Assembly: GCA_900757595.1 (NCBI GenBank)
Contig: CAAEOL010000001.1
Coordinates: 33,374-97,373 of the forward strand
DNA length: 64,000 nucleotides
Source of the DNA: an uncultured Collinsella sp.
GTDB taxonomy: Bacteria > Actinomycetota > Coriobacteriia > Coriobacteriales > Coriobacteriaceae
Direction: 5' to 3'
The position numbers and the translations under genes are program-made. Below, one piece after another: positions 39,386 through 47,177 of this stretch. Under the pieces are notes generated by a model. It searched no databases. It saw only the letters and a program-made list of their open reading frames with translations, and was not told the DNA's origin. How positions within the stretch are numbered: the first letter of the stretch is position 1; each line of letters starts with the position of its first letter.

Positions 39386-41048
39386 GAAAGTTAGCTCCTT
39401 CCCGATCTTGTTTGCGCTGCTTGCCCTCTTGATCGGCACCTGCGCGGTTGTGTTCCCCGCATCCGCGCAGGCCGCGCCGACTTCGACCGGTTCCATCACG
39501 GTGAGCGGAACCGTGGCGCGCAGCTACGACGCCTACCAGATCTTTAGCGCCAACGTCGTCGATGACGACAGTGACGCCAAGATCGCCACCGACCTCGCTT
39601 GGGCAAGCGACACCGCGCGCGACGCCGCGCTGCCTGTGCTGCACAGCGCCGGCATGCCCAATTCCCAGACCACCGCGCAGGAAGCTGCCGAGTGGCTCAA
39701 CACCGATTCCCACCTAACGAGCGCGCTGAGCGCACAGCTCGCTCGTTCCCTCCAGAGCTCTGGTGCCGCTTCTAGGGCCCTCAACGCGGGCACGGCGGCC
39801 GAGCTGCCCTGCGGCTACTGGCTCATCGTCGCCAAAGACGACGCCATCGCCCAGAACGAGGCCGGCACCGCGCCGATCATGGCCCTGGTCGGTGGCAGCG
39901 CCGTCACCGTCAAGCCCAAGGCGGCGACCCCCAAGGTGGCCAAGCACGTGCTGGAGGACGGCACCGCCGCCTGGCAGAAGGCCGCCGACGCTACGGTCGC
40001 CGACGACCTGTACTGGCGCCTCTCTGCCACGGTCCCGGCGGGCCTCACGGCCTACGACACCTACGCGGTGCGGTTCGTCGACACCATGGGCGCGGGGCTC
40101 GACCCCTCCAAGGTGGCCGCGAGCATGCGTGTGTACGTGGCGACGGGCGCGGACGGCGGCTTTGACGCGGTCCAGGCCGGCAAGGACGGCCGCGCCGGCA
40201 CTAAGGCCGCGAAGGGCTGGACCGACATCACGGCCCAGTGCGCCACCAAGGTAGCGGCGGACGGTAAGACCTTCACCGTGCGCACCGGCGACCTGATCGC
40301 CGCGCTCGGCGGGGCCGACGCCTTCACCGCGGGCGCCCGCGTGGTCGCCGTGTACAATGCGCCGCTCAACAGCGCATGCAACCACGGCATCGCGAAGGGC
40401 AACCCCAACGAGGTCTACCTGCGCTACCCGCGCTCTCCCTTTGCCGACCAGTCCGGCGACGCCGGCTTCACCCGCACGCCGAGCGACGACGCGTGCGCCT
40501 ACACCTGGGATCTCGCGCTCACCAAGCGCGGCAGCGACGGCGACAAGCCGCTTGCTGGGGCGGCCCTGAGCATCGCCGACGACCGCGGTCGCACGCTGGC
40601 GGCCGACGGCACGTGGGATGCGCAAGGTAAGGCCACCGTCACCACGGGCGAGGACGGCCGCGTGACCGTCTCGGGCGTGGACTCGGGCAAGCTGGAGGTC
40701 CGCGAGCTCAAGGCACCCAAGGGCTACACCGCCTTTGAGGGCACGCGCTCCGTGACGGTCAAGGCCGAGGGCCTGGACGTCGACCAGGTGGCCGCCGCCA
40801 AGCCCAAGCTCACCATCACGGCCGAGTCGCCCCTGCGCGCCGACAGCGCGGACGGTTCGACGGGCAGCCTGGAAGCGTCGCTCATCAACACGCCCACCGG
40901 CACACCCCCTGGCATTACCACCGGAGGCTTTATGCCCTCGACTGGCGATATGGCAATGTACGCCGCGGCCGCCGCAGCGGTCGCCGGAGCCGCGCTCATC
41001 GTGGTCGCGCTCCTGGTCAAGCGGGGAGGTGGCAGCCATAAAGAGTAG
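39378..41048 (+). CDS. SpaA-type pilin subunit (LPXTG-anchored, MPSTG signal)
   Basis: A 556-residue secreted surface protein. It has a signal peptide (FPILFALLALLIGTCAVVFP, cleaved near AQAAP) and a domain with ARSYDAYQIFSANVV, as in pilin N-terminal domains. The middle includes TPKVAKHVLEDG, which may hold a pilin-type Lys. A SpaA/Cna-B domain (YTWDLALTKRGSDGDKPLAG with ELKAPKGYTAFEG) follows. The sorting signal is MPSTGD, then hydrophobic span and KRGGGSHKE. The GTG start at 39378 overlaps the adhesin stop by 8 bp and has GAAGGGAGG upstream, so translation is coupled. It is probably a minor or basal subunit. Confidence 0.9.
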   Translation: MNKKVSSFPILFALLALLIGTCAVVFPASAQAAPTSTGSITVSGTVARSYDAYQIFSANVVDDDSDAKIATDLAWASDTARDAALPVLHSAGMPNSQTTAQEAAEWLNTDSHLTSALSAQLARSLQSSGAASRALNAGTAAELPCGYWLIVAKDDAIAQNEAGTAPIMALVGGSAVTVKPKAATPKVAKHVLEDGTAAWQKAADATVADDLYWRLSATVPAGLTAYDTYAVRFVDTMGAGLDPSKVAASMRVYVATGADGGFDAVQAGKDGRAGTKAAKGWTDITAQCATKVAADGKTFTVRTGDLIAALGGADAFTAGARVVAVYNAPLNSACNHGIAKGNPNEVYLRYPRSPFADQSGDAGFTRTPSDDACAYTWDLALTKRGSDGDKPLAGAALSIADDRGRTLAADGTWDAQGKATVTTGEDGRVTVSGVDSGKLEVRELKAPKGYTAFEGTRSVTVKAEGLDVDQVAAAKPKLTITAESPLRADSADGSTGSLEASLINTPTGTPPGITTGGFMPSTGDMAMYAAAAAAVAGAALIVVALLVKRGGGSHKE

Positions 41049-41156
41049 CTGGCAGCCCCACAGAGAGCGGGGCGAGACGTAGCGAATCAGATGCTAAGAC
41101 ACAGACAGATGATGACCGATCGAATGAGAATCAAACGGAAAACGGAGGAAAAGAAG

Positions 41157-42806
41157 ATGAGCATGAGCAAGAACATCGCACGCCTGGCAGTAACCGCCGG
41201 CCTCACCGCGGCGTTGAGCTTCGGCGGCGTGATGGCCCCGGTCACGATGGCGTTTGCAGCTGAGGGTGACAATACGATTACAATCTCGCAGGCCGACAAG
41301 AACGGCACGACCAAGTTTAAGGCGTATCAGATCTTTAAGGCCAAGGTTGTGGACCAGAACGAATCCAAGGTCGCCTCGGACATTTGTTGGGCGAACGGTG
41401 AGACGGAGAAGGCCGTCATCGGTGTTCTCAAGCAGGTCGCGGCCCCCAATATCAACGACTCCTCGACCGCCGAGGACGTCGCGGACTACCTCGCCCAGAA
41501 CGTGCGGGACACCACTGACAAGACCTGTGTGAAAAACAGTGACCTGCTCTACAAGATCGCGGACGCCGTGGCCAAGAATTCCACCCAGACGGGCACTTCT
41601 TTCGATGCCGGCACAACCTTTACCGCTCCGAACAACGGCTACTACCTCTTTGTGACCGACGCGCTGGACGCCTCTAAGCCCAACACCGGTACCTCGCCCA
41701 TCTTTGCCCTCGTTGGTGGCAAGTCCGTGACCGTTACCGAGAAGACCAGCATTCCTACCGTGACCAAGAAGGTCAAGGACGACAAGTCGAACAGCAACTG
41801 GGCGGACAAGGCCGATTCGCAGATGGGCCAGAACGTGAACTACCAGCTTATCGGCACTGTTGCTGACAACGTTGCGTCCTTTAGCGCGTACAAGTATGAG
41901 TTCTACGACGAACTGTCCGCCGGCCTGACCGCAGACGAAGGCAGCATCAAGGTTTACGCCGGGACGGATCGTGATACTGCAACTGTGATCGCGGCAGACA
42001 ACAACTACACTGCTGACGTCACCGCCGACGAAACCACCGGCAAGTCGACCCTGACTGTCAAGTTCACCGACCTCAAGACCGCCGTGGCCGATCTCTCCGC
42101 GCAGACGAAGATTTATGTCGAGTATACCGCCAAGCTCGACCCCAATAAGGACGCCAATATCGTCGTGGGCGGCAACGGCAACGAGAACACCGTCAAGCTC
42201 GTTTACTCCAACAACCCCATGGCAGAGGGTACCGGCACCTCCGTGTCCGACACCGTGCGCGACTACACCTACGCGCTCAGGCTCGTCAAGGAGGATTCTG
42301 CCAACGAAGACACTAAGCTCGAGGGAGTAAGGTTCTCCATCCAAGCCACCGACCCCGACAATTCCGACTCCAAGGACCTGTACGTCCAAGAAGATGGCTC
42401 GCTTGGTTCCAACGAGTATGAGTTCACGACTAATGAAAACGGCGAGATTAACGTCAAGGGCCTTGACGCCGGCACCTACACCGTCAAGGAGACCCATGCC
42501 CTCGACGACTATAACACCCTGCCCAAATTTACCTTCACCATCTCCGCGTCCGATCTCAACCAGGACGAGGGCAATAACACCCTGACCGTCAGCGCGACCA
42601 AGGGCGAATCCGACCTCGTCCTCGATCCGGTCGTCAACGACGGCACCGTCACCCTTACCGTCAAGAACAAGAAGGGCTCTGGCCTTCCCCTCACCGGTCT
42701 TAACGGCGTGACCTTCACTTGGATCGCTGGTGGCGCGGTGCTGTGCATCGGTGTGGCGCACCTCATCCGCAGCCGTAAGCAGGCCGAGGAGTCCGAGCAG
42801 GAGTAA
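41157..42806 (+). CDS. Major (backbone) pilin, LPLTG-anchored
   Basis: A 549-residue secreted protein. The signal peptide ends MAFAAEGD; an N-terminal domain has FKAYQIFKAKVVD; the likely pilin-motif Lys lies in IPTVTKKVKDDKSN. A Cna-B domain carries the E-box YTVKETHALDDYN, typical of intramolecular isopeptide bonds. The sorting signal is LPLTGLNG, followed by a span and an RSRKQAEESEQE tail. It shares its layout with the upstream pilin, so the two are ancient paralogues. Backbone role is inferred from its place before the terminator and its full set of pilin and E-box motifs. GGAGGAAAAG precedes the ATG. Confidence 0.9.
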   Translation: MSMSKNIARLAVTAGLTAALSFGGVMAPVTMAFAAEGDNTITISQADKNGTTKFKAYQIFKAKVVDQNESKVASDICWANGETEKAVIGVLKQVAAPNINDSSTAEDVADYLAQNVRDTTDKTCVKNSDLLYKIADAVAKNSTQTGTSFDAGTTFTAPNNGYYLFVTDALDASKPNTGTSPIFALVGGKSVTVTEKTSIPTVTKKVKDDKSNSNWADKADSQMGQNVNYQLIGTVADNVASFSAYKYEFYDELSAGLTADEGSIKVYAGTDRDTATVIAADNNYTADVTADETTGKSTLTVKFTDLKTAVADLSAQTKIYVEYTAKLDPNKDANIVVGGNGNENTVKLVYSNNPMAEGTGTSVSDTVRDYTYALRLVKEDSANEDTKLEGVRFSIQATDPDNSDSKDLYVQEDGSLGSNEYEFTTNENGEINVKGLDAGTYTVKETHALDDYNTLPKFTFTISASDLNQDEGNNTLTVSATKGESDLVLDPVVNDGTVTLTVKNKKGSGLPLTGLNGVTFTWIAGGAVLCIGVAHLIRSRKQAEESEQE

Positions 42807-42906
42807 CGCTCGCTCACCCATCCCTTTGGCAGGTGGGATGTGATGGCCATGAGACTTGCGGACACTTTTCTCGTCTATCTACGTTCTTGCTTTGCCATTC
42901 TCTTTT

Positions 42907-42943
42907 CGGGGCAGACTCCGCACTGGAGTCTGCCCCGTTTTTT
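42907..42943 (+). terminator. Terminator of the pilin operon
   Basis: CGGGGCAGACTCC and GGAGTCTGCCCCG pair perfectly (13 bp) around GCACT and are followed by TTTTTT. Confidence 0.95.
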
Positions 42944-42982
42944 GGGATAACGCAGCCAGCCTCCACCGTCCGATGCGGGTAC

Positions 42983-43228
42983 GTTCGTCATCGCGTTTCT
43001 TGACTCGTATGAGGTTCGGATTAAGGTCCGTAGGCGCACGCGCGGTGCGGACGGTAGAAGGCATTTGCGCCGCAAGCGCAAATAAGAATGCCCGGGGTTA
43101 GAGGCCCGGGCATTTAACTAAAGCTGAAAACTAGGCCGCCCGCGCTTTCGAACACTTACGCGGGATGCGTCGTTTTCCATTGACATTGTATCCCGAATCG
43201 CCCCGCCGATTCGGGATATTTGAAAACG
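42983..43228. repeat. Direct repeat copy A, with truncated small-ORF remnant
   Basis: About 246 bp repeated at 43462-43710 at roughly 90% identity. It includes the 3' part of a small ORF without a start codon (FVIAFLDSYEVRIKVRRR, stop at 43083-43085), an AATGCCCGGG/CCCGGGCATT hairpin at 43087-43114, and a conserved non-coding tail. The 5' third of the gene is missing, so this copy is a pseudogene. Confidence 0.8.
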
Positions 43229-43297
43229 CAAACACGTCGGGCAAACCCGGACAATGCGGCCAGGCTCCGCTGGATGAGGAGCCGTGTGTGTAACTAT

Positions 43298-43311
43298 CGA
43301 ACAAATGTTTG
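43298..43311. promoter_or_regulatory. Candidate LexA/SOS box
   Basis: CGAACAAATGTTTG fits the Gram-positive SOS-box pattern CGAACRNRYGTTYS. It lies 103 bp before the small membrane protein gene. A TAAAAT -10-like hexamer is at 43353-43358. One box is weak evidence of SOS control. Confidence 0.35.
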
Positions 43312-43414
43312 TCAAAATCGCGTTTGCCAGGCGTGGGTGCATACACTCGCAGTAAAATATCCTTGCGACGCATCCCGTGCGCGGGCGGCCGACGACTCGA
43401 TCGGAGGTCCCCAA

Positions 43415-43567
43415 ATGCTGAAATTCCTTAACGTGCTCGCCGCCCTCGCGGCGGTGGGCTCGTTCGTCATCGCGTTTTTTGACTCGTATGAGGTTCGGTT
43501 TAAGGTCCGTAGGCGCACGCGCGGTGCGGACGGTGGACGGCATTTGCGCCGCAACAAGCGCAAATAA
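43415..43567 (+). CDS. Small single-span membrane protein with basic tail
   Basis: A 50-residue protein: one hydrophobic helix (FLNVLAALAAVGSFVIAFF) followed by a strongly basic tail ending RRNKRK. CGGAGG stands before the ATG. No family was recognised. The 3' two-thirds lie inside a duplicated unit, and a truncated copy is at 42983-43085. A hairpin AATGCCCGGG/CCCGGGCATT follows at 43569-43596. Its size and charge recall small membrane toxins or division inhibitors, but this is only a resemblance. Confidence 0.6.
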   Translation: MLKFLNVLAALAAVGSFVIAFFDSYEVRFKVRRRTRGADGGRHLRRNKRK

Positions 43568-43710
43568 GAATGCCCGGGGGTCGGATCCCGGGCATTTAAC
43601 AAAAACTGAAAACTAGGCCGCCCGCGCTTTCGATCACTTACGCGGGGTGCGTCGTTTCCTATAGACATTGTATCCCGAATCGCTCCGCCGATCCGTGATA
43701 TTTTGAAAAC
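43462..43710. repeat. Direct repeat copy B
   Basis: The second copy of the ~246-bp unit at 42983, overlapping most of the 50-residue membrane protein gene, its hairpin and the conserved tail. The shared tail ends in GATATTTTGAAAAC, shortly before the AbiE-like promoter. Confidence 0.8.
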
Positions 43711-43735
43711 TCAAATATGGACTTATACGCGAAAG

Positions 43736-43785
43736 GAATCTCATCAATTCCGAAAATTATGTATAATTCCAATACAAACTGGAAT
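43736..43785 (+). promoter_or_regulatory. Promoter and paired inverted repeats of the AbiE-like operon
   Basis: TATAAT at 43762-43767 is a consensus -10. Around it lie two inverted repeats built from the same word: GGAAT/ATTCC (43736-43752) and ATTCCA/TGGAAT (43766-43785). Two related palindromes overlapping a promoter suggest autorepression, as reported for AbiEi antitoxins. Confidence 0.5.
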
Positions 43786-43797
43786 CGAACGAAAACG

Positions 43798-44766
43798 ATG
43801 GAAATGAACGAAGCGCTAATCTACTTACAAGAAGCACTAGGCCTCTCCGCCAAGACCAAAACTTGGCCTGGATCCGCACGCTTGCCGCTGCATCTGCGGG
43901 CGATTGAGGTCCGCGCTGTTGACGCAAACGGTTTTTCGTTTTTGCTTGCAAGTTTGCCTACTGGCGTCGGGCTTCCCGAGGCTAAGAGAGTTTATAGCCA
44001 GCTAGCCTTGCGTGCGGAGACTCCTGTTGTCGTTTCGTTTCCTGATGCCGATGCACGTCAGCGCAAAGCATTGGTCGCACAAGGGATTCCCTTTGTCTGC
44101 CCAGGTAGACAGGCTTTTCTTCCATTTATCGGCGCAGCCTGCACGGAGAGTGGCGGTGCCCGGTTTCGCAATCACGCGACCAAGATGTCGCCCAATGCGC
44201 AGGCTGCCGCAATCTGGGGAGCAGCCCAGGAGCCATATCGTCCCTATGACCTTTGTCGTGCGCTTGGGATCTCGGCAAGCCGCGCGAGTGAGGCCATAAC
44301 CGAGCTTGTTGACAGGGGGCTCGCGAGGCGCGAGCGTTGCGAGCGACGTGTCGTCGTGCTCCCTGTTGCCGTTGATCTTCTGCTCAGTGAGCACATGGCA
44401 GAGCTCTCCTCGCCTGTCTCGAAGGTCTTTTTTGCAAGGAAGACGCCGCAGATCGACTATCTTGTTGACGCCGGGGAGACGGCGCTCGCTGCACGTTCGA
44501 TGCTCGCTGCACCGGGCATGGAACAAAAGGCCGTCTTAAGAAGTGCATGGCGTCAACTGAGCGACCTTGAAGTCGCAGACGGGGAGTTGCCGGATAACGA
44601 AACGGCGATGATCCAAGTGTGGCGCTATGCACCCGTGTTTGCCGACTCCTCCCGTGTCGACAACATTTCGCTTGCGCTATCTTTGGCGGCAATCGACGAT
44701 GAGCGAATTCAGCTCGAAGTCGATCGCATGTTTGGAAAGGAATATCCATGGCAAGAAGCGCTGTAG
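43798..44766 (+). CDS. Winged-helix protein, putative antitoxin of an AbiE-like pair
   Basis: A 322-residue protein from ATG 43798; an upstream ATG at 43717 lies before the TATAAT and is unlikely. A central segment reads PYRPYDLCRALGISASRASE and then AITELVDRGLARRERCERR, a winged HTH. The first 150 residues resemble the sensor-like N-terminal part of such proteins but match no family I can name. It overlaps the nucleotidyltransferase gene by 19 bp. The pair matches the AbiEi/AbiEii type IV toxin-antitoxin layout, where the HTH protein represses the operon. Base composition is less GC-rich than housekeeping neighbours, fitting acquisition. Confidence 0.6.
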   Translation: MEMNEALIYLQEALGLSAKTKTWPGSARLPLHLRAIEVRAVDANGFSFLLASLPTGVGLPEAKRVYSQLALRAETPVVVSFPDADARQRKALVAQGIPFVCPGRQAFLPFIGAACTESGGARFRNHATKMSPNAQAAAIWGAAQEPYRPYDLCRALGISASRASEAITELVDRGLARRERCERRVVVLPVAVDLLLSEHMAELSSPVSKVFFARKTPQIDYLVDAGETALAARSMLAAPGMEQKAVLRSAWRQLSDLEVADGELPDNETAMIQVWRYAPVFADSSRVDNISLALSLAAIDDERIQLEVDRMFGKEYPWQEAL

Positions 44767-45521
44767 AAGGTCTCCAAGAATTTCAGCAGCATATGCAAGA
44801 AGCTACAGGATCGTATGCCCTTATCGGCGGCACGGCATGCGACATTTTGCTCGCGGAGGCGGGACTTCCGTTTAGGATGACTCACGATTTTGATGTTGTA
44901 ATTGTCGCCGATGACCGGTTGCCTCAGACGGCAGAAGCTATATGGACTTTGGTGCGTGATGGCGGTTACCGCTGCGGCTGGGGCGAAGGCAAAGGCTCAT
45001 GTTTTTATCGGTTTACAGAGCCTAAGAGGCCGGGTTATCCCCATATGATCGAACTCTTCGCGAAGTGCCCCGACTTTCTAAAGGGACGTGAGGGGATTGA
45101 TGTGGCACCAATTCACGTTGATGAAAACATAAGCAGTCTTTCGGCAATTTTGTTGGACGATGCTTACTACAGCTTGTTCCTTCAGGGAATCCGGACCGTA
45201 GACGGCGTTTCGGTCCTGGGTACGGAATACATTGTCCCGTTCAAAGCGAAGGCGTATCTCGACCTAAAAGCTAGAAGGGAAGCGGGGGAGAACGTTGATT
45301 CGAAGAAGGTAAAAAAGCATAAACGCGATGCGCTGAGGCTTGTTCAACTGCTTGGCGAGTCGGAAGGTGTCGACCTGGGCGGAGAACTGAAGGACGATAT
45401 GCTTGCGTTTGTTAAAGATTGCGAGGTGGGCGACGTCAATCTGAAACAGATTGGGGTTGCGGGCGTAACGATGGCGCAGTTGCTCGAGACGATGAAAGCA
45501 ACATATGGCTTGATTGGTTGA
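44748..45521 (+). CDS. Nucleotidyltransferase-fold protein, putative toxin of an AbiE-like pair
   Basis: A 257-residue protein. The motif YALIGGTACDILLAEAG followed by FRMTHDFDVVIV supplies the GG(T)-x-DxD signature of the DNA polymerase-beta-type nucleotidyltransferase fold used by AbiEii/MenT toxins. A later region has FKAKAYLDLKARREAGENVD and KKHKRDALRLV, as in the AbiEii/AbiGii family where a Lys-rich helix follows. The start lies inside the upstream gene (19-bp overlap), so the pair is translationally coupled. It could also be a domesticated nucleotidyltransferase without toxin function. Confidence 0.65.
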   Translation: MARSAVEGLQEFQQHMQEATGSYALIGGTACDILLAEAGLPFRMTHDFDVVIVADDRLPQTAEAIWTLVRDGGYRCGWGEGKGSCFYRFTEPKRPGYPHMIELFAKCPDFLKGREGIDVAPIHVDENISSLSAILLDDAYYSLFLQGIRTVDGVSVLGTEYIVPFKAKAYLDLKARREAGENVDSKKVKKHKRDALRLVQLLGESEGVDLGGELKDDMLAFVKDCEVGDVNLKQIGVAGVTMAQLLETMKATYGLIG

Positions 45522-45632
45522 GTGGGGTTACGTGGCCCGGACAGTGCAGTCTAGCTGCGTTGTCTGGCGCGGAAGCTCGCTAATCGGCTATTATTTGTTT
45601 AGACAACTTGAGTTGTAGAGGAGTGACCGGCG

Positions 45633-46571
45633 ATGGTGCAGGGCGCCAAACATATGAAGAGCAATAACGCCGCGGCCAACGGTGGCTCAAACCCTCAGCC
45701 CAAACCTCAACCAAAGCCCAAACGGCGTCGCAAGCGGCTGCCGCGCTGGGCCGATCGTCTCATCACCATCGTCATCATCCTTATTGGCGTGGGCCTTATG
45801 ACCTGGCCGTGGATCTTGGACCGGCTCGAGGCCTCGGGCGTGTTCAACCAGATCAGCACCGTGTCCAGCACCGTGGACGCGCTGTCTGCCGAGGAGCGCG
45901 AGCGCATCCTGCTCCAGGCGCGCTCCTTTAACGAGCAGCTGGCGGGCGAGGCCACCGAGCTTCCCGCCGACCAGATCGAGCCCTACGCCCAGCAGCTCAT
46001 CTTTGACCGCGACCCCATGATGAGCTGGGTCGAGATCCCCTCCATCGACGTGAGCATGCCCATCTACCACGGTACGAGCGAGGAAGTCCTCATGGCGGGC
46101 GTCGGTCACCTGGAGGGCACGAGCCTGCCGGTGGGCGGCACCTCGACGCATTGCGTGCTCACCGCGCACTCGGGCATGCGCAACCTGAGCATGTTCGACG
46201 ACATCCACTCGCTGGAGCCCGGCGATCTGGTGCTGCTGCACACCATGAACAAGACGCTCGCCTATAAGATGGTGGACTCCGAGGTGGTGCTGCCCGAGGA
46301 GATGGAGTCGCTGACCATCGAGCTCGGCGCCGACAAGGTGACGCTCGTCACCTGCACGCCCTACGGCGTGAACGACCATCGTCTGCTGGTGCATTGCGTG
46401 CGCACCAAGTACAACAAGAAGGACGTTGACAAGCAAAAGTCGCTGGCCGGCCGCCACTGGGGCAAGCGCGAGTTTGCCGTGCTCATCGTGGTCGTAGCCA
46501 TTGTGCTGTTGCTGCTGGACATCGTGATCCACGCGGTCCGCAAGCGCCGCAAGGCCAAAGCCTCGGCATAA
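45633..46571 (+). CDS. Class C (pilus-assembly) sortase
   Basis: A 312-residue membrane-bound transpeptidase. A Pro/Lys/Arg-rich cytoplasmic head precedes the first span (LITIVIILIGVGLMTWPWIL). A lid motif Asp-Pro (FDRDPMMSW) lies before the active site. Catalytic His179 is in LTAHSGM, Cys241 in TLVTCTPYG and the Arg in NDHRLLVHC. A second C-terminal span (FAVLIVVVAIVLLLLDIVI) ends in a basic tail. These features define class C sortases that polymerise pilins through LPXTG signals. It is separated from the pilin genes by the terminator, the duplicated unit and the AbiE-like module. Confidence 0.94.
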   Translation: MVQGAKHMKSNNAAANGGSNPQPKPQPKPKRRRKRLPRWADRLITIVIILIGVGLMTWPWILDRLEASGVFNQISTVSSTVDALSAEERERILLQARSFNEQLAGEATELPADQIEPYAQQLIFDRDPMMSWVEIPSIDVSMPIYHGTSEEVLMAGVGHLEGTSLPVGGTSTHCVLTAHSGMRNLSMFDDIHSLEPGDLVLLHTMNKTLAYKMVDSEVVLPEEMESLTIELGADKVTLVTCTPYGVNDHRLLVHCVRTKYNKKDVDKQKSLAGRHWGKREFAVLIVVVAIVLLLLDIVIHAVRKRRKAKASA

Positions 46572-46585
46572 GGCATCGTTCAGAA

Positions 46586-46618
46586 CCACCACAAAGGGGA
46601 CAGGCACCTTTGTGGTGG
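46586..46618. repeat. CCACCAC palindromic element, copy 5
   Basis: Perfect 12-bp arms with loop GGACAGGCA, 14 bp after the sortase stop codon and 29 bp before a CCATCACAACATTCGA-type element. Confidence 0.85.
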
Positions 46619-46647
46619 TTGGCTCCAGCCGGGCATTCGAGGAATCC

Positions 46648-46714
46648 AAACCGTCCCAACATTCGATGAAAAACGCGATTTTGCCGAAAAACGTCGAATG
46701 TTGGGACGGTTTTT
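46648..46714. repeat. CCATCACAACATTCGA palindromic element, copy 4 (covariant)
   Basis: The arms read CCGTCCCAACATTCGA and TCGAATGTTGGGACGG. Both differ from copies 1-3 at two positions, and each change is compensated on the other side, so the stem stays perfect. The inner part is nearly identical to copy 3. Confidence 0.88.
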
Positions 46715-46865
46715 GCAGCGGACGGGACGGTTTTTGCTGTAGAAGCGCCGGACCGCGCCCGCCGCCCTCGTTACGTTTTCGCTGCATTTGGGTAAAGCGC
46801 CTGCTCCAAGCCGGCGCCGCCCTGTATACTAGAGCGGTTTAACTGTTATGCGGAAGGGAGCGCCT

Positions 46866-47177
46866 ATGGCACTCAGCGAGAAAGACGTGCGCGGCATCGC
46901 CGAGTACGCAAAGATCGCACTGACCGATGACGAGCTCACCCAGATGACGTCCTACATGAACGACGCCGTCCAGATGCTCGAGCCCGTCCTGCAATATGAC
47001 TTGCCCGACGTGGAGCCCACGTTCCATCCTATCGGAAGCCTGTCCAACGTGATGGGCGATGACCTGCGCGAGCCCGAGCGCGACCTGCCGCTCGATGTCG
47101 CACTCGAAAACGCCGGTAGCGCGCGCGACCGCTACTTCCGCGTGCCGTCCATTTTGGGAGAGGGGGAGAGCGAGTAA
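46866..47177 (+). CDS. gatC: GatC subunit of Asp-tRNA(Asn)/Glu-tRNA(Gln) amidotransferase
   Basis: A 103-residue GatC: MALSEKDVRGIAEYAKIALT at the start and the conserved LREPERDLPLDVALENA and FRVPSILGEGE at the end. It wraps around GatA and links it to GatB. GCGGAAGGGAG precedes ATG 46866. Its TAA overlaps the gatA ATG by one base. Confidence 0.93.
   Translation: MALSEKDVRGIAEYAKIALTDDELTQMTSYMNDAVQMLEPVLQYDLPDVEPTFHPIGSLSNVMGDDLREPERDLPLDVALENAGSARDRYFRVPSILGEGESE

Noticed and set aside
43118..43543. 141-codon minus-strand frame across the duplicated unit
   Set aside because: It spans both repeat copies and the spacer, is antisense to the small membrane protein, and has no ribosome binding site or domain.
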